Assembly (NCBI RefSeq): GCF_000768315.1
Contig: NZ_AQQX01000002.1
Span: 186,001 to 250,000, forward strand
Length of the DNA: 64,000 bases
Direction: 5' to 3'
Source of the DNA: Pseudooceanicola atlanticus
Lineage (GTDB): Bacteria; Pseudomonadota; Alphaproteobacteria; Rhodobacterales; Rhodobacteraceae
Notes under the pieces: generated by a model
The model's input: only the letters and a program-made list of their open reading frames with translations
What the model was told of the DNA's origin: nothing
Database searches by the model: none
Position numbers and translations under genes: made by a program
Shown: positions 41,468 to 51,041 of the stretch, in pieces
Layout of the letters: each line of letters starts with the position of its first letter
How positions within the stretch are numbered: the first letter of the stretch is position 1

Positions 41468-42052
41468 TTAGCCCACATCGGTGCGGCCGCGCCGGTCCAT
41501 CCGCAGCGCCGCATAGAGCACATGCGTCCTCCAGCGTCCGTCGATCTGCAGATAGCTCTGCGCGACACCTTCGTATTTGAACCCGCATTTTTCCAGCAGC
41601 GCCCGCGACGGTGCGTTCTCGGGCAGGCAGGCCGCCTCGATCCGGCTCAGGTCCATGCGGTGGAAGGCATGATGCACCAGTGCGTCTATGGCTTCGCGCA
41701 TGTACCCTTCCCGGGCATAGCGTTCCCCGGTCCAGTAGCCGATGGTCCCGGCCTGGGCCGGACCGCGACGGATATTGTCCAACGTGATCGCGCCCAGCAG
41801 CGCCTCATCCTCGCGTCGGATCAGGAACAGCGGCAGGGCAGAGCCGTTGTTAATCGACCGCTGCGCCCAGTAGACCCGGTTGGTGAAGGCGCGCCGGGAC
41901 AGGTGATCCGGCGCCCAGCTGGGCTCCCACCTCGTCAGGAAATCGGCGCTGTCGCGTCGCAGAGCCGACCAGGCACGGTGATCGCCATGGACCGGCGGGC
42001 GCAGGGACATCCGCTCGGTCTCGATCCGCACCTTCCGCCGGTTCAGGATCAT
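41468..42052 (-). CDS. RimJ-type GNAT acetyltransferase
   Basis: A 194-residue GNAT-fold N-acetyltransferase of the RimJ/RimL type, which acetylates protein N-termini such as those of ribosomal proteins. Seen: ERMSLRPPVHGDHRAWSALR at the N-terminus, GTIGYWTGERYAREGYMREAI (acetyl-CoA region, near residues 103-123) and SRIEAACLPENAPSRALLEKCGF. Its ATG overlaps the M16 peptidase stop by one base, at the end of the cox-thrC-M16 gene string. Confidence 0.9.
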   Translation of the reverse strand: MILNRRKVRIETERMSLRPPVHGDHRAWSALRRDSADFLTRWEPSWAPDHLSRRAFTNRVYWAQRSINNGSALPLFLIRREDEALLGAITLDNIRRGPAQAGTIGYWTGERYAREGYMREAIDALVHHAFHRMDLSRIEAACLPENAPSRALLEKCGFKYEGVAQSYLQIDGRWRTHVLYAALRMDRRGRTDVG

Positions 42053-43314
42053 CAGGCCGCCCGTGCCTCGTTCAACGCTGCGTGGTCCGGCGCACCGGCC
42101 ACCGGGCCGTAAAGCGCCAGCGCCATCGGTGCCTCGACGGCCATGCGTTCCGCATAGCGGCGCAGGTCGTCGCGGCTGACCGCCTCGATGCGTTCGACCA
42201 CATGGTCCAGTGCCGGGACATACCCCCAGATCTGCACCATGCGCGCCATCCGTTCGGCGCGGCTCGACGGGCCTTCCAGCCCCATCAGCAGCCCCGCTTT
42301 CATCTGCGCCTTGGCCCGCGCGGTTTCCTCTTCGGTGAAATCCTCGGCGGCGCGCTTCATCTCGTCGATGGTCAGCCGCGCCAGGTCCCCCACCTGATCG
42401 CCCGAGGTTCCCGCATAGACGGTCGTCATCCCGGTATCGGTATAGGCCCCGGCCTGGGCGAAGATCGTGTAGCACAGCCCGCGCTTTTCGCGGATTTCCT
42501 GGAACAGGCGCGAGGCCATGCCCCCGCCCATGGCCGCGGCATAGACCTGCGCGACATAGGCATCCTCGCTGCGGTAATTGGGGCTTTCGAAGCCGATGGC
42601 GACATGAGCCTGCTCCAGCTGCTTTTCGCGCCGAACCTCGCCTCCGACGAACTTGGCGGCGCCGGCCACCTTCTGATTCACCGGGGTCATGTCTCCGAAC
42701 TGGCGTTCCGCGATCTCGACGATGGCGTCGTGATCCACGTCACCGGCGGCCGACAGGATCATCTGGCCTGGCCCGTAATGTTCGCCCACGAAGCCCGACA
42801 GGTCATCGCGCGAGAAGCCCTTGACCCGTTCCGCCGGGCCCAGGATCGTCCGGCCCAGCGGCTGTTCCGGGTAGGCCTGTTCCTGCAACCAGTCGAAGAT
42901 CACGTCGTCGGGCGTGTCCAGCGCTTGCCCGATCTCGGACAGGATCACGCCGCGTTCGACCTCCAGCTCGCGCGCATCCAGCGTCGAATTGCGAAGGATG
43001 TCGGCGATCACGTCCAGCCCCAGCGGCACGTCCTGCCCCAGGACCCGTGCGTAATAGGCCGTCACCTCGCGCGAGGTATAGGCATTCATGTAGCCGCCGA
43101 CATCCTCGATCGCCTCGGCGATCTGCACGGGGCTGCGGGTCTTGGTCCCCTTGAACGCCATGTGTTCCAGGAAGTGCGCGATCCCGTTCTGTTCGGGCCG
43201 TTCATCCCGCCCGCCTGCTGCCACCCAGACCCCGATAGAGGCCGATTGCAGCCCCGGCATCCGTTCGGTGACAATACGGAACCCGTTGGAAAGCGTGTGA
43301 AGCTGTGGGGTCAA
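42052..43314 (-). CDS. M16 family zinc peptidase
   Basis: A 420-residue zinc protease of the M16B family (mitochondrial processing peptidase beta-like, PepR). The zinc motif HFLEH (His47, Glu50, His51) and the distal ligand Glu127 (RGVILSEIGQ) are present 76 residues apart, as the family requires. The C-terminal half holds the glycine-rich loop YAAAMGGGMASRLFQEIREKRG. The TTG start overlaps the thrC stop (TTGA). The substrate is unknown. Confidence 0.93.
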   Translation of the reverse strand: MTPQLHTLSNGFRIVTERMPGLQSASIGVWVAAGGRDERPEQNGIAHFLEHMAFKGTKTRSPVQIAEAIEDVGGYMNAYTSREVTAYYARVLGQDVPLGLDVIADILRNSTLDARELEVERGVILSEIGQALDTPDDVIFDWLQEQAYPEQPLGRTILGPAERVKGFSRDDLSGFVGEHYGPGQMILSAAGDVDHDAIVEIAERQFGDMTPVNQKVAGAAKFVGGEVRREKQLEQAHVAIGFESPNYRSEDAYVAQVYAAAMGGGMASRLFQEIREKRGLCYTIFAQAGAYTDTGMTTVYAGTSGDQVGDLARLTIDEMKRAAEDFTEEETARAKAQMKAGLLMGLEGPSSRAERMARMVQIWGYVPALDHVVERIEAVSRDDLRRYAERMAVEAPMALALYGPVAGAPDHAALNEARAA

Positions 43315-44699
43315 TTGGCGATCTTTCCTCGCATGAAGTCTTCGATCTCGGCCAGGTCGTTCTCGACCCGGGTCACCCGTTCGTCGCGGTCGAACAGGTC
43401 CGCCATGCGCGGCGGCAGGCCCGGGCGCAGGCCCGTCGCAGCCTCGACCGCGTCGGGGAACTTGGCCGGGTGGGCCGTGGCCAGCGTGATCATCGGCACG
43501 GCAGGGTCCAGGTTCTCTTCGGCCACCTTCACGCCCACGGCGGAATGCGGGCACAGAAGCTCTCCGGTCGTCTCGCGCAGTCGCTTGATCGTGGCCGAGG
43601 TCTCCTCCTCCGAGGCGCGCCCCGACAGGAACAGGTCCTGCAGATGCTGCAACGCGCCCTGGCTGACGGTGAACCCGCCCGATTTCAGCTCGTCCATCAG
43701 CTGCGCGACCGCCTTGCCGTCACGGCCGTAGGCATCGAACAGCACCCGTTCGAAATTCGACGACACCTGGATGTCCATCGACGGGCTGATCGACGGGATC
43801 ACGCCGTCGGGCTTGTACGCGCCCGTGCTCAGGCAGCGGTGCAGGATGTCGTTCTGGTTCGTGGCCACGACCAGCTTGTCGATGGGCAGACCCATCTTGC
43901 GCGCGATGTAGCCCGCGAAGATGTCGCCGAAATTGCCCGTCGGCACGGTGAAGGACACCTTGCGCTGCGGCGCACCCAGGCTGACGGCGGAGGAGAAGTA
44001 GTAGACGACCTGCGCCAGCACCCGCGCCCAGTTGATCGAGTTCACGCCCGCCAGCCGCACCTCGTCGCGGAAGTCGAAATCGTTGAACATGTCCTTCACG
44101 CGGGCCTGGCAATCGTCGAAATGGCCGGTCACCGACAGGGCGTGGACGTTGGCTTCGGACGGCGTGGTCATCTGGCGGCGCTGCACCTCGGACACCCGGC
44201 CATGCGGGAAGAGGATGAAGACATCGACCGCGTCCAACCCCTTGAACGCCTCGATCGCCGCTGACCCTGTATCACCCGAGGTCGCGCCGACGATGGTCAC
44301 CCGGTCGCCCGAACGGGTGAGCGACGCCTCGAACAGCTGGCCGATCAGCTGCATCGCGAAATCCTTGAAGGCCAGGGTCGGCCCATGAAACAGCTCCAGC
44401 AGGAAATGCCCCGGCGCCAGCTGGACCAGCGGCGCGCGGGCGGCATGGCCGAAGCCGTCATAGGCCTTGGCGATGATCTCGCGGAATTCATCATCGGTGA
44501 AGGCATCGCCCAGGAACGGGCGCATGATGCGGAAGGCGGTTTCCTCGTAGGACAGTCCCGCCAGCGCGGCGATATCGCCTTCGGACAGGGTCGGGATCGT
44601 GTCGGGAACGTAGAGCCCACCATCCCGGGCCAGCCCGGTCAGCATCGCCTGTTCAAAGCTCAGATCGGGGGCCGCGCCCCGGGTCGAGATATACTTCAC
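43311..44699 (-). CDS. thrC: Threonine synthase
   Basis: A 462-residue PLP enzyme that converts O-phosphohomoserine to threonine. It begins MKYISTRGAAPDLSFEQAML and contains the PLP-lysine motif GPTLAFKDFAMQLIGQLF near residues 105-122, ATSGDTGSAAIEAF, and VPTGNFGDIFAGYIARKMG near residue 230. The GTG start at 44699 overlaps the surf1 stop (GTGA). Its place after surf1 is typical of Rhodobacterales. Confidence 0.97.
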   Translation of the reverse strand: MKYISTRGAAPDLSFEQAMLTGLARDGGLYVPDTIPTLSEGDIAALAGLSYEETAFRIMRPFLGDAFTDDEFREIIAKAYDGFGHAARAPLVQLAPGHFLLELFHGPTLAFKDFAMQLIGQLFEASLTRSGDRVTIVGATSGDTGSAAIEAFKGLDAVDVFILFPHGRVSEVQRRQMTTPSEANVHALSVTGHFDDCQARVKDMFNDFDFRDEVRLAGVNSINWARVLAQVVYYFSSAVSLGAPQRKVSFTVPTGNFGDIFAGYIARKMGLPIDKLVVATNQNDILHRCLSTGAYKPDGVIPSISPSMDIQVSSNFERVLFDAYGRDGKAVAQLMDELKSGGFTVSQGALQHLQDLFLSGRASEEETSATIKRLRETTGELLCPHSAVGVKVAEENLDPAVPMITLATAHPAKFPDAVEAATGLRPGLPPRMADLFDRDERVTRVENDLAEIEDFMRGKIAN

Positions 44700-45382
44700 G
44701 TCGTCTCACCTTTTTGCGGTCTGCCCGTGCGATAAAGCAGATAAAGGGTCATGGCCAGCCAGATTGCCGCCAAAGAAAACCAGGTGATCGCATATTCCCG
44801 GTGATCGTTCGGAATGGGAGCGGTCGAGACCGGCATCGGGTCGACCGGCACGGCGTCGTAGGACAGGCTGCGCGCCACGATCAGCAGCGGCTCCGTGTCC
44901 AGCGCGGCGGCCATGTCGGGCACTTCGCGGGCAAACCACTGGTTGGTGGCCTCGTCCGGTTCCGGGGTGAAGCCGTCGGTTTCCTCGGGCCAGGCCAGAT
45001 TGCCGGTGATCGTCACCTCGCCCTCGGGCAGCGGAGGCGCGGTATCATTCAGTTTCAGGAAGCCGCGGTCGATCATGATCCGCCGCTCGCTCGTCTCGAA
45101 AACCTGGATCAGGCGATGCCCGGCGCCGATCTGCTTGCGGCTGGCCAGGACGCGCAATCCCGCCTCGCCGAACTGGCCCGTCACCTCGACCGGCAGGTAT
45201 TCGTCCGCCACCGGGTCCACGCTGGCTGGAAGCGCGACCGGGGCCGCGGCGATCCGCGCCTCGATCTCGGCCAGGATGCCTTCTTTCCAGGCCAGCCGCT
45301 GCACCTGCCACATCCCCAGGGAGACAAGGATGGCGACGCCGCCGATCCCCATGACAAGGGGTCCGATCCACTTCTTGATCAC
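44696..45382 (-). CDS. surf1: SURF1 family cytochrome oxidase assembly protein
   Basis: A 228-residue inner-membrane protein with one transmembrane helix at each end (residues about 6-26 and 205-222) and a periplasmic domain, the SURF1 layout. It assists heme a insertion into oxidase subunit I. Seen: LGMWQVQRLAWKEG, YLPVEVTGQF, IMIDRGFL and the end HREYAITWFSLAAIWLAMTL. A GTG start at 45382 with AAGG upstream was chosen; the frame is open to an ATG at 45433. Confidence 0.92.
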   Translation of the reverse strand: MIKKWIGPLVMGIGGVAILVSLGMWQVQRLAWKEGILAEIEARIAAAPVALPASVDPVADEYLPVEVTGQFGEAGLRVLASRKQIGAGHRLIQVFETSERRIMIDRGFLKLNDTAPPLPEGEVTITGNLAWPEETDGFTPEPDEATNQWFAREVPDMAAALDTEPLLIVARSLSYDAVPVDPMPVSTAPIPNDHREYAITWFSLAAIWLAMTLYLLYRTGRPQKGETT

Positions 45383-45466
45383 GCTATGCCCTTTCAATGC
45401 CAAAGGCGCGAAGCCCTGCCCCGCGCCTTTCAATCTCTCATGCGGCGGGCCGGGGCCCGCCCGTGC

Positions 45467-46267
45467 TTAGCCGCCCCAGATGTAGACTGCCGCGAACAGG
45501 AACAGCCACACGACGTCGACGAAGTGCCAGTACCAGGCGGCCATTTCGAAGCCGACATGGCTTTTCGGGGTGAATTCACCGCCATAGACCCGGAACAGGC
45601 AGACGATCATGAAGATCGTGCCGATGATCACGTGCGCGCCGTGGAACCCGGTCGCCATGAAGAAGGTCGCGCCGTAGATGTTGCCCGAGAAGCCGAAGGC
45701 GGCGTGGCTGTATTCGTAGGCCTGGAAGACCGTGAAGATCGCGCCCAGGGCGATGGCCAGCAGCAGGCCCCACTTGACGTCCTGGCGGTTGTCTTCGTGC
45801 ACCAGGGCGTGGTGGGCCCAGGTCAGCGCCGCACCGGAACACAGCAGGATCAGCGTGTTGATCAGCGGCAGGTGCCAGGGGTCGAAGGTTTCGATCCCCG
45901 CCGGCGGCCACTGACCGTCGCGAATCGGGGACATTTCACCCATCGGGTACAGCGCGTGCTTGAAGAAGGTCCAGAACCACGCCGAGAAGAACATCACCTC
46001 GGACATGATGAACAGGATGAAGCCGTAACGCAGGCCGATCTGCACCACCGGGGTGTGATCGCCGACCTTGTTTTCCTTCACCGTTTCAGCCCACCAGCCG
46101 AACATGGTGTACAGAACGGCAGCAAGGCCGATCAGGAACATCCACGGGCCGCCATCGTGCATCCAGCGCACTGCGCCGAAGAGCATGATGAATGCCCCAA
46201 TCGACCCGATAAACGGGTAAATTGACGGGCTCAGAATATGGTAGTCGTGGTTCTTCTCATGCGCCAT
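45467..46267 (-). CDS. ctaE: Cytochrome c oxidase subunit III
   Basis: A 266-residue integral membrane subunit of the aa3 oxidase with seven hydrophobic segments. Seen: [20 protein letters not shown] at the N-terminus, [16 protein letters not shown] near residue 90, [19 protein letters not shown] near residue 195 and the C-terminal [20 protein letters not shown]. It belongs to the ctaC-ctaB-ctaG-ctaE operon. Subunit I is not in the window. Confidence 0.97.
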   Translation of the reverse strand: MAHEKNHDYHILSPSIYPFIGSIGAFIMLFGAVRWMHDGGPWMFLIGLAAVLYTMFGWWAETVKENKVGDHTPVVQIGLRYGFILFIMSEVMFFSAWFWTFFKHALYPMGEMSPIRDGQWPPAGIETFDPWHLPLINTLILLCSGAALTWAHHALVHEDNRQDVKWGLLLAIALGAIFTVFQAYEYSHAAFGFSGNIYGATFFMATGFHGAHVIIGTIFMIVCLFRVYGGEFTPKSHVGFEMAAWYWHFVDVVWLFLFAAVYIWGG

Positions 46268-46300
46268 CCTGGTTCCCTCGTTCCCTCACCTGAGGAGGTC

Positions 46301-46876
46301 TTAGTTTACATCCTTGGTGCCATCCGTCTCAAGCGCAGCTTGCCGATCGGGAAGGTCAATCTCGTAGAAAGTGTAGCCCAGCGTGATCGTCTGGACGTAT
46401 TTCGCGTCGCGGTCCTCGACCATCTCGGGGTCGACGTAGAAGGTCACCGGCATCTCGACCCGTTCACCGGGCTGCAGGACCTGCTCTTCAAAGCAGAAGC
46501 AGTCGATCTTGGTAAAGAAACCGCCGGCCTCGTAGGGGTAGACGTTGTAGCTCGCCGATCCGGCGACGGGGCGGTCGGTCGGGTTGTAGGCCTCGTAGAA
46601 GGCCAGGCCCGTCTCGCCGATCCGCAGCTCCATCTCGCGCTGCATGGGCTTGAATTCCCACGGCATGTTCCGGTCCAGCGACGCGTCGAAACGGACCTTA
46701 ATGGTCTCGTCCAGGATCTCGTCGCTGGCGGCATCCGCCTCCTGCGTGACGCCACCGAACCCGGTGACGCGGCAGAACAGGTCGTAAAGCGGGACAGAGG
46801 CAAAGCCGAGGCTCGCCATCACCGTCACGACGCCGACGGTGGTCAGAACGGTTTTCTTGGGTCCGGAGATCGCCAT
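46301..46876 (-). CDS. ctaG: Cytochrome c oxidase assembly protein CtaG (Cox11)
   Basis: A 191-residue copper chaperone with an N-terminal transmembrane helix (residues about 9-29) and a periplasmic domain carrying the Cox11 copper motif IDCFCFEEQVLQPGE near residue 125. It delivers CuB to subunit I. Other family segments are YDLFCRVTGFGG and MPVTFYVDPEM. Its ATG overlaps the stop of the small upstream gene (TAATG). Confidence 0.96.
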   Translation of the reverse strand: MAISGPKKTVLTTVGVVTVMASLGFASVPLYDLFCRVTGFGGVTQEADAASDEILDETIKVRFDASLDRNMPWEFKPMQREMELRIGETGLAFYEAYNPTDRPVAGSASYNVYPYEAGGFFTKIDCFCFEEQVLQPGERVEMPVTFYVDPEMVEDRDAKYVQTITLGYTFYEIDLPDRQAALETDGTKDVN

Positions 46877-47037
46877 TACTCAGTTCCTCCCTGCGCCGGC
46901 AGCTGGATCGGGTTCTGCGACACCTTCACGATCGTCAGGCCAAAGACCAGCGATACGAAGACAATCAGAACCAGGCCAAGGCCCAGGTTGCGACCGAACC
47001 GACGCTTGTGCAGTTCATGTTCTTCACGAAACGACAT
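46876..47037 (-). CDS. Small cytochrome oxidase operon protein
   Basis: A 53-residue single-span membrane protein, [20 protein letters not shown] followed by a helix ([15 protein letters not shown]) and a short tail. A small gene of this kind lies between ctaB and ctaG in many Rhodobacterales and probably aids oxidase assembly; its exact role is not established. Both ends overlap neighbours by one base (TAATG with ctaB upstream and with ctaG downstream). Confidence 0.87.
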   Translation of the reverse strand: MSFREEHELHKRRFGRNLGLGLVLIVFVSLVFGLTIVKVSQNPIQLPAQGGTE

Positions 47038-47975
47038 TACCATCCTCCAAGGCCCCAGGGGCGCAGTGCGGCTTCGGCCAGGATCGCGCCGAAGTGGAGG
47101 AAAAGATAGAGCAGGGAGAAGGCGAAGAAACGCTTCTCGACCTTGTATTTGTCAGCTTCCGCTGCGTCCTCGTCCCGGCGCAGGATGTCCCAGGCGCCTT
47201 TCAGGAAAAGGGCGTTCATGATCACGGCCGCGCTCAGGTAGATCGGCCCGCCGATCGAGGTGAAGCCCAGCCCGATCGCAACCGGCGCCAGCAGGATGGT
47301 GTAGGCCAGAACGTGGCGGCGCGTGGTGCGGCGGCCATGGGTGACCGTCAGCATCGGCACCCCGGCTTCCTCGTAATCGGATTTCATGAACAACGCGAGC
47401 GCCCAGAAATGCGGCGGGGTCCACATGAAGGTCAGCGCGAACATCAGCACCGATTCCAGCGATACGCCACCGGTGACCACGGCCCAGCCGATCATCGGGG
47501 GGAAGGCGCCGGCGGCACCGCCGATGACGATGTTCTGAGGCGTCCAGCGCTTCAGCCACATCGTGTAGATGACCGCGTAGAAGAAGATCGTGAAGGCCAG
47601 CAGCCCGGCGGCAACCCAGTTGGAGGCCAGCCCCAGCATGACGACCGAAAAGCCCGACAGCGTCAGGCCGATGGCCAGCGCGTCCTGCGGCGTCACCCGG
47701 CCCGACGGGATCGGGCGGCCCTTGGTGCGCTTCATGATGCGGTCGATATCGGCATCGTACCACATGTTCAGCGCGCCCGATGCGCCGCCGCCGATGGCGA
47801 TGCACAGGACCGCGAAGAAGGCCAGAAAGGGATGCACGCCACCCGGTGCGGCCAGCAGGCCGACCGCCGCGGTGAACACGACGAGCGACATCACGCGCGG
47901 CTTCAGCAGGGCGACGAAATCGCCGAATTGCGCCTCGCCCGGCTCAGTCTGCGTCTGGATGCTCGCGTCAGTCAT
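47037..47975 (-). CDS. ctaB: Protoheme IX farnesyltransferase
   Basis: A 312-residue UbiA-superfamily membrane enzyme that makes heme O from heme B and farnesyl diphosphate. Seen: [18 protein letters not shown] near residue 24, the diphosphate-binding [19 protein letters not shown] near residues 70-88, and the second Asp motif in [21 protein letters not shown] near residue 186. It is in the cox operon between ctaC and the small ORF. Confidence 0.97.
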   Translation of the reverse strand: MTDASIQTQTEPGEAQFGDFVALLKPRVMSLVVFTAAVGLLAAPGGVHPFLAFFAVLCIAIGGGASGALNMWYDADIDRIMKRTKGRPIPSGRVTPQDALAIGLTLSGFSVVMLGLASNWVAAGLLAFTIFFYAVIYTMWLKRWTPQNIVIGGAAGAFPPMIGWAVVTGGVSLESVLMFALTFMWTPPHFWALALFMKSDYEEAGVPMLTVTHGRRTTRRHVLAYTILLAPVAIGLGFTSIGGPIYLSAAVIMNALFLKGAWDILRRDEDAAEADKYKVEKRFFAFSLLYLFLHFGAILAEAALRPWGLGGW

Positions 47976-47992
47976 AGCGTTCCCGTAAGTCG

Positions 47993-48047
47993 GGGCGGAT
48001 CACCCGGATCCGCCCGTATTGAACCCCCGGCCGATGCTCCGGCCGGG
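47993..48047 (-). terminator. Two tandem hairpins between ctaC and ctaB
   Basis: The first hairpin read on the minus strand has 8-bp arms (48026-48033 with 48040-48047, CCCGGCCG/CGGCCGGG). The second has 9-bp arms (47993-48001 with 48007-48015, GGGCGGATC/GATCCGCCC). Neither is followed by a U-tract. They may stabilise the ctaC mRNA or reduce read-through into ctaB. Confidence 0.5.
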
Positions 48048-48055
48048 ATGATGGA

Positions 48056-48964
48056 TCAGCCGTTCAGCTGCGACGGATCAACATAGGTGCCGGCTTCTTC
48101 CGAAGCGGCCAGCCATGCGTCGTAGACTTCCTGGCTGACGACCTTGACGGTGATCGGCATGTAGGCGTGGTCCTTGCCGCACAGTTCCGAACACTGGCCG
48201 AAATAGACGCCTTCCTTGTTGGCGGCGAACCAGATCTGCGCCAGGCGACCCGGCACGGCGTCCTGCTTCACGCCGAAGGCGGGAATGGTCCAGGAGTGGA
48301 TCACGTCGGCGCCGGTCACGGTCAGCACGACGGTCTTGCCGACGGGCACGACCATCGCGGTGTCGGTGGCCAGCAGGAACTCGTCCTCGTTATAGCCATT
48401 GGCGACCAGCTTGGCCTTCATGGCGTCGCTGTTCACGTAGGCCTGGGCACCGGCATTCTGGTCTTCCTCGGTCATCGTGGCGGGCTGGCCGATCATGTAG
48501 GCGTCGTAGGCCAGTTCGGCTTCGCTGTCGGTGTATTCATAGCCCCAGTACCACTGGTAGCCGGTCACCTTGATGTTGATCTCACCGTCCGGGAAGGTCT
48601 GCTGCTTGAACAGAATCGGCAGGGAGAACGCGCCGATGAAGACCAGGATCAGGATCGGAACGATCGTCCACGCGACTTCCAGCGGCGAATTGTGGGTGAA
48701 GGTGCCCGGGGTCGGGTTGGCCTTCTTGTTGTAGCGGAAGATCACGATCAGCAGCAGGATACAGACCAGGATCACGATCGCCGTGATGATATACAGGATC
48801 ATGTGATCCAGCCATTGCAGGTCGCTCGCGACCTCGGTCACGGCGGGCTGGAAGCCAAGCGCGCCAGGCTCGGGCTTACCGACGGTTTCCAGCGCGTCCT
48901 GCGCGAAAGCGGGAAGGGCGGCGAAGGACGCCAGAAGGGCCAGAAGGCTCGTGATAATACGCAT
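48056..48964 (-). CDS. ctaC: Cytochrome c oxidase subunit II
   Basis: A 302-residue protein with a signal peptide (ends PAFA), two transmembrane helices (residues about 50-110) and a periplasmic cupredoxin domain. The CuA ligands are present in [17 protein letters not shown] near residues 253-269, along with the conserved [10 protein letters not shown] aromatic strip near residue 130. It accepts electrons from cytochrome c. It is the first gene of the oxidase operon. The upstream region is shared with divergent tldD and contains an FNR-type site. Confidence 0.97.
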   Translation of the reverse strand: MRIITSLLALLASFAALPAFAQDALETVGKPEPGALGFQPAVTEVASDLQWLDHMILYIITAIVILVCILLLIVIFRYNKKANPTPGTFTHNSPLEVAWTIVPILILVFIGAFSLPILFKQQTFPDGEINIKVTGYQWYWGYEYTDSEAELAYDAYMIGQPATMTEEDQNAGAQAYVNSDAMKAKLVANGYNEDEFLLATDTAMVVPVGKTVVLTVTGADVIHSWTIPAFGVKQDAVPGRLAQIWFAANKEGVYFGQCSELCGKDHAYMPITVKVVSQEVYDAWLAASEEAGTYVDPSQLNG

Positions 48965-49107
48965 GTGTCACCCTGATCGGTTAAGGCTCGTGATCCGTCC
49001 ACGGGAGCCGGACTCGGAATCCCGGATCCGCCCGTTGTTTGCGGCTGCTTAAAACCATATTCTTCACAACACCACAATAATCACGCTTGCGGCAAACGGA
49101 CGCTTTT

Positions 49108-49121
49108 TTGACATGGATCAA
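49108..49121. promoter_or_regulatory. FNR/FnrL-type binding site
   Basis: TTGACATGGATCAA matches the FNR-family consensus TTGAY-N4-RTCAA exactly. It lies 143 bp upstream of the ctaC start and 53 bp upstream of the tldD start. An oxygen-responsive control of the oxidase operon or of tldD is plausible. Confidence 0.6.
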
Positions 49122-49174
49122 GAAAAACCGCCCTCCCGCAACGCGTAACGGCCACCGGCCACGGAGCAGACAAC

Positions 49175-50593
49175 ATGTCGGATACCCCATTCAGACCCTT
49201 TGAATCCTTGCTCGACGAGGGCCGCGCCCTCGGTCTCCTGCGCGAGGCGACGGCGGGCGGCGACGACGGCGAGCTGTTTTTGGAACGCAAGCGCTCCGAG
49301 ATGCTGCATTTCGACGATGGCCGGGTGAAAACCGCCAGCTACGACGCCTCCGAAGGGTTCGGGTTGCGCGCGGTGCGCGGCGACGTCACCGGATATGCCC
49401 ATGGCACCGAGATCACGGAATCCGCCCTGAAACGCGCGTCCGAAACCGCGCGGCTGGCCGTCGGCGATGGCGGCGGCACCATGGCGCCCCCGCCCAAGGC
49501 CACAAACCGGCGGCTCTATACCGATGCCGATCCGATTGCCGGGGCCGATTTCCCGGTCAAGGTCGAAACGCTTAGGGAAATCGACGCCTTCGCCCGCGAC
49601 ATGGACCCCCGCGTCGTGCAGGTCAGTGCCTCCATCGCCGCCTCCCTGCAGGAAGTCGAGATCCTGCGCCCCGAGGGTGACATCACCCGCGATGCCCGCC
49701 CCATGGTCCGGGTGAACGTGTCGGTGATCGTCGAACAGAACGGCCGGCGCGAATCCGGTACGGCGGGCGGTGGCGGCCGCGTGGGCCTCGACGGTCTGCT
49801 CGATCCCGCCGACTGGAAGGCCAAGGCGCAGGATGCGCTGCGCATCGCGCTGGTCAACCTCGAAGCGGTCCCCGCCCCGGCCGGGGTCATGGACATCGTG
49901 CTGGGCCCGGGCTGGCCCGGCATCCTGCTGCACGAGGCGATCGGCCACGGGCTGGAGGGCGACTTCAACCGCAAGGGCAGCTCCGCCTTTGCCGGGCTGA
50001 TGGGCCAGCAGGTCGCGGCCAAGGGCGTGACGGTGCTGGATGACGGCACGATCCCCGACCGCCGCGGTTCGATCTCCGTCGATGACGAGGGCACGCCGTC
50101 GGGCAAGAACGTGTTGATCGAGGATGGCGTGCTGGTCGGCTACATGCAGGACCGGCAGAACGCCCGCCTGATGGGGGTCGAACCCACCGGCAACGGCCGC
50201 CGCGAAAGCTATGCCCACGCCCCGATGCCGCGGATGACCAACACATACATGCTGGGCGGCGATGCCACCCCGGACGAAATCGTGGCCGAGATGAAGGACG
50301 GCATCCACGCCGTCGGTTTCGGTGGCGGCCAGGTCGACATCACGAGCGGCAAGTTCGTCTTCAGCTGCACCGAGGCGTATATCGTCAAGGACGGCAAGCG
50401 CGGCGCCCCGGTCAAGGGCGCGACCCTGATCGGCGACGGCCCTCAGGCCCTGACCCGCATCCGGGCGCTTGGCAACGACATGGCGCTCGATCCGGGGCTG
50501 GGCAATTGCGGCAAGCAGGGCCAATGGGTCCCCGTCGGTGTCGGCCAGCCCACCGTGCTGATCGGCGGCCTCACCGTCGGCGGTTCTGCATGA
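49175..50593 (+). CDS. tldD: Metalloprotease TldD
   Basis: A 472-residue zinc protease of the PmbA/TldD family, normally working with TldE/PmbA to trim unfolded peptides. Seen: the HEAIGH zinc motif (His253, Glu254, His258), GDFNRKGSSAFAGLMGQ directly after, SYAHAPMPRMTNTYMLGG near residue 350, and the third-ligand region VFSCTEAYIVKDG. tldE is not in the window. The stop overlaps the ATG of the next gene (ATGA). Confidence 0.96.
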   Translation: MSDTPFRPFESLLDEGRALGLLREATAGGDDGELFLERKRSEMLHFDDGRVKTASYDASEGFGLRAVRGDVTGYAHGTEITESALKRASETARLAVGDGGGTMAPPPKATNRRLYTDADPIAGADFPVKVETLREIDAFARDMDPRVVQVSASIAASLQEVEILRPEGDITRDARPMVRVNVSVIVEQNGRRESGTAGGGGRVGLDGLLDPADWKAKAQDALRIALVNLEAVPAPAGVMDIVLGPGWPGILLHEAIGHGLEGDFNRKGSSAFAGLMGQQVAAKGVTVLDDGTIPDRRGSISVDDEGTPSGKNVLIEDGVLVGYMQDRQNARLMGVEPTGNGRRESYAHAPMPRMTNTYMLGGDATPDEIVAEMKDGIHAVGFGGGQVDITSGKFVFSCTEAYIVKDGKRGAPVKGATLIGDGPQALTRIRALGNDMALDPGLGNCGKQGQWVPVGVGQPTVLIGGLTVGGSA

Positions 50594-51021
50594 CGACATG
50601 GCCGGCCTGGCAGACCGACCCCGAAGCGCCCCGGCTTCGGGTCCGGTCGCTCCTGGGCGCCATTGTCCTGGCCTGGATATCCCCGATGGGGCTGGGCGTT
50701 GTGCTGTTGGCCCTGTCCAACACGTTGGCCGACGCAAGCGAGGCGCACCTGAACCTCGGCATCGCCGCGATCCTGAGCTTCTACGCCCCGATGTTTTCCT
50801 GGATCGGCGTCCTGCCGGCGGCCCTGCTGCATTGGGGCGCATTGCGAAACGGCTATGGCGGCTGGGCCACGGCGCTGGTCATCGGACTGCTGCTGGGCCT
50901 GATCCTGTCCAGCTACCTGGGCCCGCTGGCCGCGATCTTTGCCCCGCCCATAGCGATCTTCTACTGGTGGGTCCTCAAACTCTTCGATCCGCAGGCCCTG
51001 CGCCCGCCCCCGGCGACGTAG
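50590..51021 (+). CDS. Small membrane protein of unknown function
   Basis: A 143-residue hydrophobic protein with three or four membrane segments (residues about 22-45, 57-82, 90-112 and 113-132). No family was recognised. It is translationally coupled to tldD by a 4-nt overlap, but the pairing does not reveal a function. Confidence 0.75.
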   Translation: MTTWPAWQTDPEAPRLRVRSLLGAIVLAWISPMGLGVVLLALSNTLADASEAHLNLGIAAILSFYAPMFSWIGVLPAALLHWGALRNGYGGWATALVIGLLLGLILSSYLGPLAAIFAPPIAIFYWWVLKLFDPQALRPPPAT

Positions 51022-51041
51022 TCCTGCGCTGTCGCAGTTTG

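Noticed and set aside
41353-41568. Small minus-strand open frame upstream of pqiA
   Set aside because: No ribosome binding site, composition like shadow frames, and partly antisense or overlapping the 3' end of the acetyltransferase gene.
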